Positions 18,642-28,372 of a stretch of DNA of 64,000 nt are shown here, piece by piece. Source of the DNA: Amphibacillus cookii (GTDB taxonomy: Bacteria; Bacillota; Bacilli; Bacillales; Amphibacillaceae); assembly GCF_016908375.1 (NCBI RefSeq), contig NZ_JAFBDS010000003.1:1-64000 (forward strand). The letters run 5' to 3'. A model generated the notes under the pieces. It searched no databases. It worked only from the letters and a program-made list of their open reading frames with translations, and was not told the origin of the DNA. A program made the translations under genes and the position numbers. The first letter of the stretch is position 1, and every line of letters starts with the position of its first letter.

Positions 18642-19514
18642 CTATTTAACCCAACCTAGCAACATTTCGCGCACACATTTACTTGCTAGAATAGCCGTTT
18701 GCTCTGTTGGGTCATAGGCTGGTGCAACTTCAACTAAATCTGCACCTACAATATTAACATTGGCGTTCGCTAATAGATGTATCGCTTCAAGCAATTCTTT
18801 AGCGCTGATCCCTCCTGCTTCTGCCGTGCCGGTTCCTGGCGCATAAGCGGGATCAAGAACATCAATATCAATCGTAATATATAGGTCTGAACCAGCTAAA
18901 TCCGGCAATACTTCTGATAATGGTTTAGCTACTTCATACCTTGCCATATACATCCCACTTTCTTTGGCATAAGTAAATTCTTCTCTCATACCCGAACGAA
19001 TCCCGAATGAATAAACGTTAGGGGCACCTATTAAATCACAAATCTTTCGAATTGGAGTAGAATGAGATAATGCTTCTCCCTCATATTCCTCTCTCAAATC
19101 CGCATGTGCATCAATATGAATCACTTTCACGCTAGGATATTTTTTATAGACCGCTTGCACGACTGGCCATGTAACCAAATGTTCACCACCAAGCCCTAAA
19201 GGAAACTTATCCTTTTCTAACCATGTGGTAACGTGCTGATAAATTTCAGCTAAGCTACGTTCAGCATTCCCAAATGGAAGGGGCATATCACCGGCATCAA
19301 AATATGAGACTTGTTCTAGATGCCTGTCTAAATACGGACTATACTCCTCTAATCCAATTGAAGCTTCACGAATTCGATTGGGACCAAATCGAGAGCCTGG
19401 GCGAAAGCTTACCGTCCAATCCATTGGCATCCCATAAATCACTGCTTTAGCTTGATTAAAATCGGGTTGAGACATAATAAACACTTTTCCAGAATACGCC
19501 TGATCAAACTGCAT
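18642..19514 (-). CDS. speB: Agmatinase
   Basis: Manganese ureohydrolase that converts agmatine to putrescine and urea. Metal ligands of the arginase fold are visible: GGEHLVTWP, DAHADLREEYEG, and DIDVLDPAYAPGTGTAEAGG. The ATG at 19514 has AAGGAG eight bases before it; the in-frame GTG at 19523 lies inside that site. The result is 290 residues, as in B. subtilis SpeB. It directly follows speE, so agmatine can be carried through to spermidine by one operon. Arginine decarboxylase is not in this window. Confidence 0.95.
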   Translation of the reverse strand: MQFDQAYSGKVFIMSQPDFNQAKAVIYGMPMDWTVSFRPGSRFGPNRIREASIGLEEYSPYLDRHLEQVSYFDAGDMPLPFGNAERSLAEIYQHVTTWLEKDKFPLGLGGEHLVTWPVVQAVYKKYPSVKVIHIDAHADLREEYEGEALSHSTPIRKICDLIGAPNVYSFGIRSGMREEFTYAKESGMYMARYEVAKPLSEVLPDLAGSDLYITIDIDVLDPAYAPGTGTAEAGGISAKELLEAIHLLANANVNIVGADLVEVAPAYDPTEQTAILASKCVREMLLGWVK

Positions 19515-19526
19515 TAAGATCACTCC

Positions 19527-20348
19527 TTACTTCGTTAAATCTTCGACAAATTTAGGTAAAGCGAAGCTCGCATAATGGATGGATGGCGTATAATATTTTG
19601 ACGCTAACTCAGCCTGACGAACATCTTCTAATGGGTGATACTTTTTACTGCCCATGGTAAACGTCCAAAGCCCACTTGGGTATGTCGGAATATTAGCTGT
19701 ATACAGTTTGGTAATTGGGAAAATTTCTCTAACATCTTTGAAAACTTGCTCAATTAAATCCGCCTTAAACCATGGATTATCTGATTGTGCAACGAAAATA
19801 CCGTCCGCTTTTAATGCTTTACTAATACCCGCATAAAAGCCTTTTGTAAAGAGATTAACTGCAGGACCAACCGGTTCAGTTGAGTCTACCATAATGACAT
19901 CATAAGCATTTTCACTTTCTGCAATATGCATAAAACCATCAGCTATCTTTACTTCCACACGCGGGTCATCTAAAGCACCAGCAATAGAAGGTAGGTGTTT
20001 TTTCGATGCTTCAATGACACGACCATCAATTTCAACCAAAACGACTTTTTCAACCGTCGAATGCTTCAATACTTCTCGAATGACACCACCATCTCCCCCA
20101 CCAACGACAAGAACATGTTTTGGGTTTGGATGCGTAAATAAGGGAACGTGACTAATCATTTCATGATAAACAAATTCATCCTTTTCAGTTGTCATCACCA
20201 TACCATCTAACACAAGCATATTTCCCCACTCGGTTGTTTCAATCATATCTAATTTTTGAAAGTCTGTTTGTTCTTCTGCTAATGTTCGTTTAACTTTAGC
20301 TGTAATACCAAACGTCTCTGTTTGTTTTTCTGTATACCATAAATCCAT
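19527..20348 (-). CDS. speE: Spermidine synthase
   Basis: Transfers an aminopropyl group from decarboxylated SAM to putrescine. The Rossmann core has [30 protein letters not shown], and the catalytic-site segment [12 protein letters not shown]. Length (273 residues) is typical. It lies 12 bases before the speB start codon in one operon. A possible promoter lies about 60-90 bases upstream. Confidence 0.95.
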   Translation of the reverse strand: MDLWYTEKQTETFGITAKVKRTLAEEQTDFQKLDMIETTEWGNMLVLDGMVMTTEKDEFVYHEMISHVPLFTHPNPKHVLVVGGGDGGVIREVLKHSTVEKVVLVEIDGRVIEASKKHLPSIAGALDDPRVEVKIADGFMHIAESENAYDVIMVDSTEPVGPAVNLFTKGFYAGISKALKADGIFVAQSDNPWFKADLIEQVFKDVREIFPITKLYTANIPTYPSGLWTFTMGSKKYHPLEDVRQAELASKYYTPSIHYASFALPKFVEDLTK

Positions 20349-20407
20349 TTTATCGACTCCTTTTTATCTATCTTAACATGTGCTCTATTTTGACTAGAAA
20401 CACATTT

Positions 20408-20435
20408 ATTTTAGAGTTTTTTAATGAAAAAGCAA
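20408..20435 (-). promoter_or_regulatory. Possible promoter of the speE-speB operon
   Basis: On the minus strand TTGCTT and TAAAAT are 16 bases apart. The remaining speE-pbpG intergenic DNA (to 20624) is AT-rich with no clear divergent promoter or sigma-F site for pbpG. Confidence 0.4.
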
Positions 20436-20624
20436 GCATTTTTGATTAAATTTACTAAAAAAAGTGATACTGGATAAGTGATCATGCCAATAAGCAGTTA
20501 GTCAAAGCGGTAATAAAGCGATTGATCAAATAGGGCGTGATCTTAATGAAAGTAGAACTTTATTGCCTTACCGTTAACCATTCTTTTATTTCCTTTTTGA
20601 ATACGCAATAAGGAGGGGATCATC

Positions 20625-22520
20625 ATGCACAAACGCTTAGGACTATGGATAAGCTGGGGATTAATCATTGGATTTATAACGCTGTTAACAACGATTTTCT
20701 TATTAGGAAAGCCTGAACTAAACGATCAACCGATCATGATTTATGATAATGAAGGGAAATTACTTGGCTCCGTGTACCCTGAGGGTGAACGACTCTGGTC
20801 CGCTCTTGATCAAATCAATCCCAAATTAATTGAAGCAACCCTAATCATTGAAGATCAAAATTTTTATCAACATCGGGGATTTGACCTAAAACGGATCGGC
20901 GGGGCATTATTAGAAAATATTCGTCAACAAAACTTAGCTGAAGGTGCCAGCACAATTACACAACAATACGCACGTAATCTTTATTTATCACATGAGAAAA
21001 CATGGATGCGAAAACTTGCTGAAGCTTTTTATACTTTTCGTCTTGAACAACACTATGATAAAGACACATTATTAGAAGGCTATTTGAACACCATCTATTA
21101 TGGCCATGGTATTTATGGTGTTGAGACAGCAAGTCAATTTTATTTCGGTAAATCAACTAAACAATTATCAACGGCTGAAGTCGCTATGCTTGTTGCCATT
21201 CCTAATCGTCCAAATGCATATTCACCACTTGATCATTTCGACAGAGCAAAACAACAACAATTAAATGTTCTTCAAACATTAAAACGCACAGATGTTATTG
21301 ATGAAACAGCATATGATTTAGCTACACGTGAACAACTCGAAATCATAGCGAACCCGCTCCACGATCAGCAATTTGGTTATGTGGCTGATCTTGCTATAGC
21401 GGAATCATCACAAATACTTGAAGAAGATCAAATTGGAGGATACCATATTCATACAACGATCAACTCTAGCAATCAAGACGCGCTTAACCAAGCCATTCAG
21501 CGACATATTGAAGACCTCCAAGTAGGCGCACTAATGGCCAATACAGCAACGGGCGCAATCGAGGCGATGGTAGGTGGTGTTGATTATTATCAAAGCCCAT
21601 ATAATCGAGCCATTCAGGCAAAGAGGATGGTTGGATCAACATTTAAACCGATTTTGTACTATACTGCATTAGAACATGGTTTTACAGCTGCAACAACTTT
21701 GACGAGTGAACCCACTACCTTTTTATTCAATGATCGAGACAGCTACTCACCAAGCAATTTCAATCATGCTTATGCCGATGATACCGTTACCCTAGCACAA
21801 GCGCTTGCTGTCAGCGATAATATTTATGCCATAAAAACACAATTATTTTTAACACCAGAACTTGTTATAGACCGCGGACGTTCACTTGGGATTTCAAGCC
21901 CACTTCCTTCTGTTCCTGCCCTTGCGTTGGGAACCGCTTCTTTGAGTGTAGAGGAGATCGTGGCTGCTTATAGTCACTTTGCGAACGGTGGTCATCAAGT
22001 GAATCCCTATCTGGTAGACCATATCGTCAACAACGAAGGCCAGAATGTTTATCAACGGGATCGTCATTTAGGTGAACAAGTATTGGATGAACAAGTTACC
22101 TTTATTCTCAATCAACTGCTTACGGGTATGTTCGATCCAAATCTGTCCAGTTATCTATCGGTAACTGGAGGTTCAATTAGTGAAGAATTAAGTGGTAACT
22201 ATGCCGGAAAAAGTGGAACAACAGGTACCGATAGTTGGATGGTGGGCTATAGTCCCGAATTGATCGTTGGTGTATGGACAGGGTATGACGACAATCGAAA
22301 ACTTGACAATACTCAAGCGGCTAAACGCATTTGGCGTGATGCCATCGAGTCCGGCCATGATCAAATAAGCAGTACTAGCTTTATTGCCCCTCCCGGGATT
22401 GTAGCTGCTTATGTCGATCCCACTACAGGTTTATTAAGTAGTGAACATTGCACGGTTAGCCGACTAATGTTTTTTATTGAAGGAACTGAACCTAAGCAAT
22501 ATTGTCAAGTCGATCATTGA
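20625..22520 (+). CDS. pbpG: Class A penicillin-binding protein (PBP2D/PbpG-like)
   Basis: Bifunctional peptidoglycan synthase of 631 residues. One N-terminal membrane anchor (8-29) is followed by a GT51 glycosyltransferase domain with the catalytic glutamate in IIEDQNFYQHRG (Glu76) and EGASTITQQYARN. The transpeptidase has STFK (338-341), SDN (397-399) and KSGT (529-532). In B. subtilis pbpG is made in the forespore under sigma-F. Its position beside speE and ywhD matches that gene, but no sigma-F promoter was identified here. ATG follows AAGGAGGGG. Confidence 0.9.
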   Translation: MHKRLGLWISWGLIIGFITLLTTIFLLGKPELNDQPIMIYDNEGKLLGSVYPEGERLWSALDQINPKLIEATLIIEDQNFYQHRGFDLKRIGGALLENIRQQNLAEGASTITQQYARNLYLSHEKTWMRKLAEAFYTFRLEQHYDKDTLLEGYLNTIYYGHGIYGVETASQFYFGKSTKQLSTAEVAMLVAIPNRPNAYSPLDHFDRAKQQQLNVLQTLKRTDVIDETAYDLATREQLEIIANPLHDQQFGYVADLAIAESSQILEEDQIGGYHIHTTINSSNQDALNQAIQRHIEDLQVGALMANTATGAIEAMVGGVDYYQSPYNRAIQAKRMVGSTFKPILYYTALEHGFTAATTLTSEPTTFLFNDRDSYSPSNFNHAYADDTVTLAQALAVSDNIYAIKTQLFLTPELVIDRGRSLGISSPLPSVPALALGTASLSVEEIVAAYSHFANGGHQVNPYLVDHIVNNEGQNVYQRDRHLGEQVLDEQVTFILNQLLTGMFDPNLSSYLSVTGGSISEELSGNYAGKSGTTGTDSWMVGYSPELIVGVWTGYDDNRKLDNTQAAKRIWRDAIESGHDQISSTSFIAPPGIVAAYVDPTTGLLSSEHCTVSRLMFFIEGTEPKQYCQVDH

Positions 22521-22533
22521 TAGGATTCACTAA

Positions 22534-22568
22534 AAAATAAGCTCTAGGCCTGACCAGAGCTTATTTTT
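22534..22568. terminator. Bidirectional terminator between pbpG and ywhD
   Basis: AATAAGCTCT pairs with AGAGCTTATT around a ten-base loop and is followed by TTTTTTT on the plus strand. On the minus strand the ywhD stop codon lies in the stem itself. Confidence 0.85.
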
Positions 22569-23073
22569 TTAATGGAAGAGAAGCTTTCAATTGTTCTGAT
22601 GCACGCCCCCACATTTCTGGGTTAAATTGACGTAGAAAATCTGCCAAAAGATCTCGTGATGCTTGGTCCATATGGTCGACCATCACATGGCCTTTTAATG
22701 ATTTTTCCATATGAGTCACATGTTCAGGCATGGATTTATATGCACGTTTAATCGATCGATCAACACGTATCTCACTTGCAGCCACACCATGATAATAAGG
22801 ACCCTCTTCTCCAGACTCAACCGTCACCCAGACGATCCAATACAGTAAGCCGTTCGGAACCTCTGTTTTATCAGGAATAAATTTCACCCGACGTTCCACT
22901 TCACTACGCGCATGCATTGCCCCCATATCAACAAAGGCACGGTTTTCATTGGGGTCAATAATAACAGGAGAAATATTTTCTAGACTAATGGCACCGACAC
23001 CATAACCACCATGGCCATCAGTTGAATCATCTTTCATAATTGTAAAAGCCTGTTTTTCTTTCTTTTCAGTCAT
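22561..23073 (-). CDS. ywhD: YwhD family protein
   Basis: A 170-residue soluble protein of the uncharacterised YwhD family, conserved next to pbpG in Bacillaceae. It begins MTEKKEKQAFTIMKDDSTDGHGGYG and includes NENRAFVDMGAMHARSEVERRVKF and a C-terminal ADFLRQFNPEMWGRA. No catalytic motif is recognised. It is convergent with pbpG and shares its terminator. The ATG is preceded by AGGAGG. Confidence 0.85.
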   Translation of the reverse strand: MTEKKEKQAFTIMKDDSTDGHGGYGVGAISLENISPVIIDPNENRAFVDMGAMHARSEVERRVKFIPDKTEVPNGLLYWIVWVTVESGEEGPYYHGVAASEIRVDRSIKRAYKSMPEHVTHMEKSLKGHVMVDHMDQASRDLLADFLRQFNPEMWGRASEQLKASLPLKK

Positions 23074-23204
23074 TTCAAAAACCTCCTTAACAACACTATT
23101 GTAGCATATTGAATCATTGCATTTCAGCTATTCTAACTGGTACACTTAGAATAATAGCACAGAAGAGGGCAAACAAAAGAAACACGGTGAGTCTGACTTT
23201 TCGT

Positions 23205-23326
23205 TACGTGATTGATAGTTGTGTGCATCAGGACATTAGCATCCGTTATCGCCCAGCTAAAGAGATTGACCGTTGCTTTCTATTCTAAGTCGGGCGCTTT
23301 ACGGAAAGCTATCTGTGATAAAAAAA
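23205..23326 (+). repeat. Family A repeat, copy A7
   Basis: Keeps the linker GATAGTTGTGTGCATCAGGACATTAGC, hairpin 2 and the right end TTTACGGAAAGCTATCTGTGATAAAAAAAG; hairpin 1 is mostly lost. Unlike other copies, its right end lies just before a start codon, about 20 bases from the tautomerase gene. Confidence 0.8.
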
Positions 23327-23345
23327 GAACAGGAGTGAGTCATCC

Positions 23346-23531
23346 ATGCCGTATGTAACAGTAAAAATGCTTGAAGGTCGGACAGATCAACAAAAGAAGG
23401 ACCTTGTCGAAAAAGTTACCGATGCTGTTGTTGAGACAACAGGAGCTAACAGAGAAAAAGTCGTTGTATTTATTGAAGATATGAAGCGTGAACATTATGC
23501 AGTGGGCGGCAAAAGGCTTTCTGATCAATAG
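23346..23531 (+). CDS. 4-oxalocrotonate tautomerase family protein (YwhB-like)
   Basis: A 61-residue tautomerase subunit. After removal of Met the N-terminal Pro1 is the general base (MPYVTVKMLEGRT), and FIEDMKREHYAVGG carries the usual C-terminal residues. These proteins form hexamers of intertwined dimers. The natural substrate of the Bacillus homologue is unknown. The ribosome-binding site AGGAG lies between the repeat A7 end and the ATG, so the promoter must be inside or upstream of the repeat. Confidence 0.9.
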   Translation: MPYVTVKMLEGRTDQQKKDLVEKVTDAVVETTGANREKVVVFIEDMKREHYAVGGKRLSDQ

Positions 23532-23625
23532 CCCTTAAATCCATAATCTTGTTTTAAACGTTTTTGGCTTTGGATCATGAAATGCTATTCGAATCGATAT
23601 TCATTTTAATATCATGTGAAAGAAA

Positions 23626-23660
23626 AAAGGATGTGTCCATTAATGAACACGTCCTTCTTT
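23626..23660 (-). terminator. Terminator overlapping the ywgA 3' end
   Basis: On the minus strand GGACGTGT pairs with ACACATCC and TTTTTTC follows. The last ywgA codons (GRVH) and its stop codon form the 5' arm and loop. Confidence 0.85.
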
Positions 23661-24146
23661 TAGTTGATCAATAAAGCGCCAAGCTTCTTTAATATCTGCA
23701 TCACTATAATTAACACTTGCTTTCACTTGATGAATCTTCTTTTCTACTTCTTCAGGAGGTAAATCATCAAAGAATAACATGGTTGACACCAGTTCAAGAA
23801 ATCGAGAACTTTGTGCTTTTAACAGTTCGATTTCATCTTTACATAAGGGTAAATCATCTGGAGCTTGTTCAAGAAAGGATAAGCCAGCATCTGTCACCGT
23901 ATACTGGTATTGCAAATAATGGCCTTTATCTTGTTTCTCTTCAGAAACAAATCCAAGATTACATAGTTCTTCAATTCGCAAAGTTAACTCTTCCGAATAA
24001 GGCCCATAAAAATGAAAAGCAAACTTTTCATCAAAAGGAAGGTTCAATTTTTTTAGGATATAAATCATTTTTTGCAATTTTTTTCTACCAACAATGCTAT
24101 TTGCATCGATAAAAAAGCGCACTAATCGCGCATGATTAAGCAACAT
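23640..24146 (-). CDS. ywgA: YwgA family protein
   Basis: A 168-residue protein of unknown function, conserved downstream of ywfO. It begins MLLNHARLVRFF and has a winged-helix-like N-terminal half (KLQKMIYILKKLNLPFDEKFAFHFYGPYSEEL), a pattern shared with SocA/Panacea-type proteins. C-terminally it has VNYSDADIKEAWRFIDQL. A regulatory or antitoxin-like role is conceivable from that resemblance but not shown. It starts 12 bases after the ywfO stop codon would be reached on the other side (24158), so ywgA lies upstream in the transcript order ywfO to ywgA. Confidence 0.8.
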   Translation of the reverse strand: MLLNHARLVRFFIDANSIVGRKKLQKMIYILKKLNLPFDEKFAFHFYGPYSEELTLRIEELCNLGFVSEEKQDKGHYLQYQYTVTDAGLSFLEQAPDDLPLCKDEIELLKAQSSRFLELVSTMLFFDDLPPEEVEKKIHQVKASVNYSDADIKEAWRFIDQLKEGRVH

Positions 24147-24157
24147 GTTGTCATCTC

Positions 24158-25456
24158 CTATTCTAAGCCTAGTAATACTTTAATTCTTGCTTTTTCCGGT
24201 TGATCATCTGGTAATGCCTCTATTAAATCAGCCGGATAGTATAACTTATGGTCTGTACGTTTTTTTCCGGAAATCGATTCAACAATATCTGAAGCCCGAG
24301 ACAACTCTTGCAATTCATCTTGAGGTGTTAATAAATAGATAGGTAGACGCTCTCCCTCTTCACCCGGACGATAAAAATCATAGGGTAAATCTGAAGAAGA
24401 ATCGACCACTAAATAATAATCCGGATCTAGATTGATGGCTTCAAACAACTGAAATAACTCAATGGATTCCTTAATCTGTTGTTTTGGATTAAATTCAACA
24501 TACTGAAATAACTTTCGGTTCGTAAAGCGACGACATAAATCAGAGAGAATGACATCATCCTCATTGATCCATGCTTGGAAATAATACATAACAATCGTTT
24601 CGTCTAAATTTATGTAATCCGTTAATGTGACATCCCCAGCAAAAAATGACAAAAAATGTTTCGGTTCTTGCTTAAATTGATAGTGCTGATTATGTAAATG
24701 TTTAACACGGTGAAGAATTTTTGAAAGAATCACTTCAGCGCTTCGGCTTACCGGATGAAAATACACTTGCCAATACATTTGGTAGCGACTCATAATATAA
24801 TCTTCGACAGCATGCATACCAGATTGCTTAATCACGACTTGATCATCCAACGGACGCATTACCCTAAGAATGCGCTCCATGTCAAAGTGACCATAGCTAA
24901 CACCAGTGAAGTAAGCGTCACGTTGTAAATAATCCATCCGATCTGCATCAATTTGACTTGAGATCAGACTGACCACTAACTTATCATGGTATGTCTTATT
25001 GATAACTTCGGCAACTTTCTCAGGAAATTTAGGCTCAACCCGCTGTAAAATTTGATTAATTTCTGTATCACCTAATATAATAGCCTTGGTAAAATCTTCA
25101 TGATCCAACTTAAATACTTTTTCAAATGAGTGTGAAAACGGACCATGTCCTAAATCATGTAATAAAGCCGCCGCCAGACAAAGCAAACGTTCTTCAGGAT
25201 TCCAATTGGAGCGACCTTCAAAATTAGTAAGAATACGGCGAACAATTTCATATACGCCAAGTGAATGATTAAAACGGCTATGCTCAGCTCCATGAAACGT
25301 AAGAAAAGTCGTGCCCAATTGCTTAATTCTACGAAGGCGTTGAAATTCGCGCGTTCCGATTAAATCCCAAATCGCGCGATCGCGCACATGGATATAGCGA
25401 TGAACCGGATCTTTAAATACTTTCTCTTCACGAAGCTTCTCGTCACGGTACGCCAT
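24158..25456 (-). CDS. ywfO: HD-domain phosphohydrolase (YwfO)
   Basis: A dNTPase-like HD phosphohydrolase of 432 residues. The metal-binding set is visible: His64 in SRFNHSLGVYE, His100-Asp101 in LLHDLGHGPFSHS and a later aspartate in IDADRMDYLQRDAYFTG. The wider SAMHD1/YwfO-like pattern is complete. The substrate of the family is debated (nucleoside triphosphates). The ATG at 25456 has AAGGGGGG at good spacing; the upstream TTG would start before that site. ywgA follows 11 bases downstream in the same operon. Confidence 0.9.
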   Translation of the reverse strand: MAYRDEKLREEKVFKDPVHRYIHVRDRAIWDLIGTREFQRLRRIKQLGTTFLTFHGAEHSRFNHSLGVYEIVRRILTNFEGRSNWNPEERLLCLAAALLHDLGHGPFSHSFEKVFKLDHEDFTKAIILGDTEINQILQRVEPKFPEKVAEVINKTYHDKLVVSLISSQIDADRMDYLQRDAYFTGVSYGHFDMERILRVMRPLDDQVVIKQSGMHAVEDYIMSRYQMYWQVYFHPVSRSAEVILSKILHRVKHLHNQHYQFKQEPKHFLSFFAGDVTLTDYINLDETIVMYYFQAWINEDDVILSDLCRRFTNRKLFQYVEFNPKQQIKESIELFQLFEAINLDPDYYLVVDSSSDLPYDFYRPGEEGERLPIYLLTPQDELQELSRASDIVESISGKKRTDHKLYYPADLIEALPDDQPEKARIKVLLGLE

Positions 25457-25555
25457 AACATGGTCCCCCCTTATCAAAAACAGTTAAATTAGCTTATCAT
25501 TTTTATTCATTATATAATAGATGAGGTTAATCTGAAAGAGGAGTTGACGTTAAAC

Positions 25556-26395
25556 ATGGATGATTGGAAAGAATTATTCAGTGAAACAGAAGTACGTTTC
25601 ATTGATCATACTAGAATAGATCGACCAGCTTGGGAATCTTTTGCGATTGATGATGCTTTAGCTGAATCTATTAATCGTGAGCACTCATCAAATGTGGTTA
25701 GAATTTGGCGTCATACAGATACCGTCGTATTGGGCATCGCTGATGCGCGTTTACCACATTTAACTGAAGCAACAAACTGGTTAATCAATCAAGGGTATCA
25801 ACCTGTCGTCCGCAATTCAGGTGGCCTTGCTGTTGTGGCGGATGCTGGTGTATTAAGTGTGTCACTATTGATTCGAAACGGAGAAAAGATAAGCATTCAC
25901 CAAGGGTATCAGAAAATGGTCAGTTTTATTAAAACACTTTTTTCTCAGTGGACACACGCTATTGAAGCATTTGAAGTAGTCGGTTCGTATTGTCCAGGTG
26001 ATTACGACTTGAGCATAAATGGGAAGAAATTTGCTGGCATTTCACAAAGGCGTGTACGAAATGGGATTGCTGTGCAAATTTATTTATCTATTGAAGCTGA
26101 CCATCAACAGCGCGCTAAGTTGATACAATCTTTTTACCAAAAAGGGCTTAAAAATGAAACGACACGTTTCAATTATCCTTCCGTTAATCCTGATACAATG
26201 GAAGCACTAGAAACGTTACTCGGTATACCTTTAACAGTAGACGACGTCATCGAAAAAATAAAGGAAACACTTGATACATTACCAAGCGAAGTGATCGAAA
26301 ATGATTTGGACGAGGCAGAAAACGTTATTTATCAAAAGCGTAGAAAACAAATGTGGGAACGAAATAAGAAAGCATTAGGTGCGTTATTCCTATAA
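25556..26395 (+). CDS. lipL: Octanoyl-[GcvH]:protein N-octanoyltransferase
   Basis: LipL moves octanoyl groups from GcvH to E2 subunits in the Bacillus lipoate assembly route. The BPL/LplA/LipB fold shows RNSGGLAVVADAG, the active-site cysteine in GSYCPGDYDLSI (Cys146 from this ATG) and KKFAGISQRR. GAGGAG precedes; the in-frame TTG at 25544 abuts that site, so the ATG at 25556 (279 or 280 residues) is preferred. The stop codon is at the left end of repeat A8. Confidence 0.9.
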   Translation: MDDWKELFSETEVRFIDHTRIDRPAWESFAIDDALAESINREHSSNVVRIWRHTDTVVLGIADARLPHLTEATNWLINQGYQPVVRNSGGLAVVADAGVLSVSLLIRNGEKISIHQGYQKMVSFIKTLFSQWTHAIEAFEVVGSYCPGDYDLSINGKKFAGISQRRVRNGIAVQIYLSIEADHQQRAKLIQSFYQKGLKNETTRFNYPSVNPDTMEALETLLGIPLTVDDVIEKIKETLDTLPSEVIENDLDEAENVIYQKRRKQMWERNKKALGALFL

Positions 26396-26533
26396 ATCAA
26401 AACTTCAATCAGGGGATGGTTTCGACCTTCGCCCACTGATTGATAACTAGTCCGCTAGCGCCCGCTTAAAGAATGACCTCTGCTCCCTAATTTGAGATGA
26501 GCGGTTTACGGACGGTTATCTGTGATAAAAAAA
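26394..26533 (+). repeat. Family A repeat, copy A8
   Basis: Begins at the lipL stop (ATAAATCAAAACTTCAATCAG) and ends TTTACGGACGGTTATCTGTGATAAAAAAAG. Hairpin 1 pairs CAATCAGGGG with CGCCCACTGATTG; hairpin 2 pairs CCGCTTAAA with TTTGAGATGAGCGG. The right end merges with the pta terminator, so the repeat fills the whole space between two convergent genes. Confidence 0.88.
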
Positions 26534-26562
26534 GTCGGCTATCTTGAGCCGACTTTTTTATT
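26530..26562 (-). terminator. Intrinsic terminator of pta
   Basis: AAAGTCGGCT pairs with AGCCGACTTT around ATCTTG and is followed on the minus strand by TTTTTTATC, which is also the end of repeat A8. T residues on the other side allow it to work for lipL too. Confidence 0.9.
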
Positions 26563-27534
26563 TTATAGTGCTTGTGCTGCAGTAATAATAGCCAGTTTGT
26601 AAACATCATCTACGTTACAACCCCGTGAGAGATCATTAACAGGTTGGTTAAGTCCTTGTAAAATTGGCCCTACCGCATCAAAATTGCCTAAACGCTGAGC
26701 AATTTTATAACCAATATTACCTGCTTCTAATCCAGGAAAGACAAAAACGTTAGCGTCACCTTTAATATCGGCATGAGGTGCTTTCTTTTCTGCTACACTT
26801 GGCACAAAGGCTGCATCAAATTGGAATTCTCCATCTAAAGTTAACGACGGCTGCAGGTCTTTAGCAATTTTCACTGCTTCTGCGACCTTATCCGTTTCCT
26901 CTGATTGTGCAGAACCTTTCGTTGAAAAACTCAACATTGCCACACGTGGATCAATATCGAATAAAGCAGCTGTTTCTGCTGATGCAAGCGCAATCTCTGC
27001 TAAATCTTGGCTATCTGGATTAATGTTAATCGCACAATCAGCGAATACATAGCGTTCCTCTTCGCGTACCATAATAAAAACACCTGACGTCTTTTTTATG
27101 CCTGGCTTTGTTTTAATAATTTGCAGAGCAGGGCGAACAGTATCTGCTGTCGAGTGTGCGGCACCACTAACTAAACCATCTGCTTTACCCATATAAACTA
27201 ACATCGTACCAAAATAATTTTCATCTAATAATAATTGACGCGCTTTTTCTTCTGTTGCTTTGCCTTTACGTCTTTCAACAAATTGATCCACCATCGCATC
27301 AAATTCAGGATACGATTCTGGATCGAGACATTCAACATCACCTAGATTCAGGTCAAGTTCTGCCGCACTCTGTTCTAATTCTTCTTTCTTTCCCACTAAT
27401 ACAGGTTGGATTAATCCTTCCGTTGCCAATCGAATTGCTGCTTCTAAAACGCGCTGATCAGAACCCTCTGGAAATACAATTCGCTTAGTATTCCCAGCTA
27501 GTCTTCCTTTTAATGTATCAAATAAGTTACTCAT
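26563..27534 (-). CDS. pta: Phosphate acetyltransferase
   Basis: Interconverts acetyl-CoA and acetyl phosphate, the overflow and fermentation route to acetate. A 323-residue short-form Pta with FPEGSDQRVLEAA, the substrate-binding SGAAHSTADTVRPALQIIKT and VFPGLEAGNIGYKIAQRLG. Standard length and position downstream of lipL's locus. Start ATG with GGAGGGT upstream. No cre site was seen in the short upstream stretch before the B1 repeat. Confidence 0.95.
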   Translation of the reverse strand: MSNLFDTLKGRLAGNTKRIVFPEGSDQRVLEAAIRLATEGLIQPVLVGKKEELEQSAAELDLNLGDVECLDPESYPEFDAMVDQFVERRKGKATEEKARQLLLDENYFGTMLVYMGKADGLVSGAAHSTADTVRPALQIIKTKPGIKKTSGVFIMVREEERYVFADCAININPDSQDLAEIALASAETAALFDIDPRVAMLSFSTKGSAQSEETDKVAEAVKIAKDLQPSLTLDGEFQFDAAFVPSVAEKKAPHADIKGDANVFVFPGLEAGNIGYKIAQRLGNFDAVGPILQGLNQPVNDLSRGCNVDDVYKLAIITAAQAL

Positions 27535-27639
27535 GTCTATTACCCTCCAAATTCTATTCTGTTATATATAATACGCCTTTTTCTGTTCAATGAAAAGGGT
27601 TAACGATTAAATTTCACAAATCTTTTATATTTAACTCAA

Positions 27640-28335
27640 ATTTCGCACACATTCAACCTTGATCGTTTTCAATAGACGCGTTATTCAATAGGCTTGTTGA
27701 CTTTACTTCTACATGGTTGTGCCGCATCCAACCTTCTCATATGCTTAAACGTTATGTCGTTCCGAAAAGCAAGGGATTCGCTTTTCGCGGGGATGGCCTC
27801 GGGCCTACAGGATGTAGGTCAATTAGACGTTGTCACACGAGGTGACGGGTTTAGTCTAATATTCCACTGTGTGAAGCAAAGATCGCTCCTCAAGTGGATC
27901 TTCAGCTCATCCTATTCCCGCAGAAGTCTCACCCCTTGCTTATTTCCACTTAGACGGGTGGTTATACTGAATGCATAAGCCCAACCGCACGAAGTAAAGC
28001 GAAGAAGATGTGACACGATTAGAATAAGAAGTTTCTTATTCTACGATGTCTTAATGATCTCCATGGTGGAAATCTAACGTCCACGGATTGAAATGGCGCT
28101 TGATGAGATCTTGAAAGACAACCATTATTAAGATAGATGATACTATTCAGCAGGTGAGCTATGTGTAGACTCCTGTGGGCGTAGCTCACCTGCGCGTCTA
28201 AAACGAAAGGTTGATAATACATCGAAAATTTATATTCAAAGTCAACCTTTATATTTAATATGAGGTTTACCCTTATGCTTTCTTGGCTGAACCTGAAAAT
28301 TCAGATGAGAAAGTTAATATATTTAAGTTTAATAA
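27640..28335 (+). repeat. Composite B repeat, copy B1
   Basis: This noncoding stretch fills most of the 900-bp pta-cwlJ gap. A core arm AAGCAAGGGATTCGC..GCGGGGATGGC is complementary in part to CATCCTATTCCCGC..CACCCCTTGCTT. Between the arms lies the CAGGATG hairpin module (hairpin at 27804-27818) followed by a GTCAC/GTGAC stem. The flanks (27620-27700 and 28140-28335) are also repeated near 42250 and 32220-32370. A 94-residue plus-strand frame inside is a chance product of the repeat. Confidence 0.8.
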
Positions 28336-28372
28336 CCACATAAATTAAATTACCCTAATCTTTCTATAAAAA

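Noticed and set aside
27694-27978. 94-residue plus-strand frame between pta and cwlJ
   Set aside because: It is a translation of repeat B1; other copies of the repeat do not keep the frame open.
28019-28222. 67-residue minus-strand frame near cwlJ
   Set aside because: Lies in the B1 flank, no ribosome-binding site, and its counterpart near 32250 is not open.
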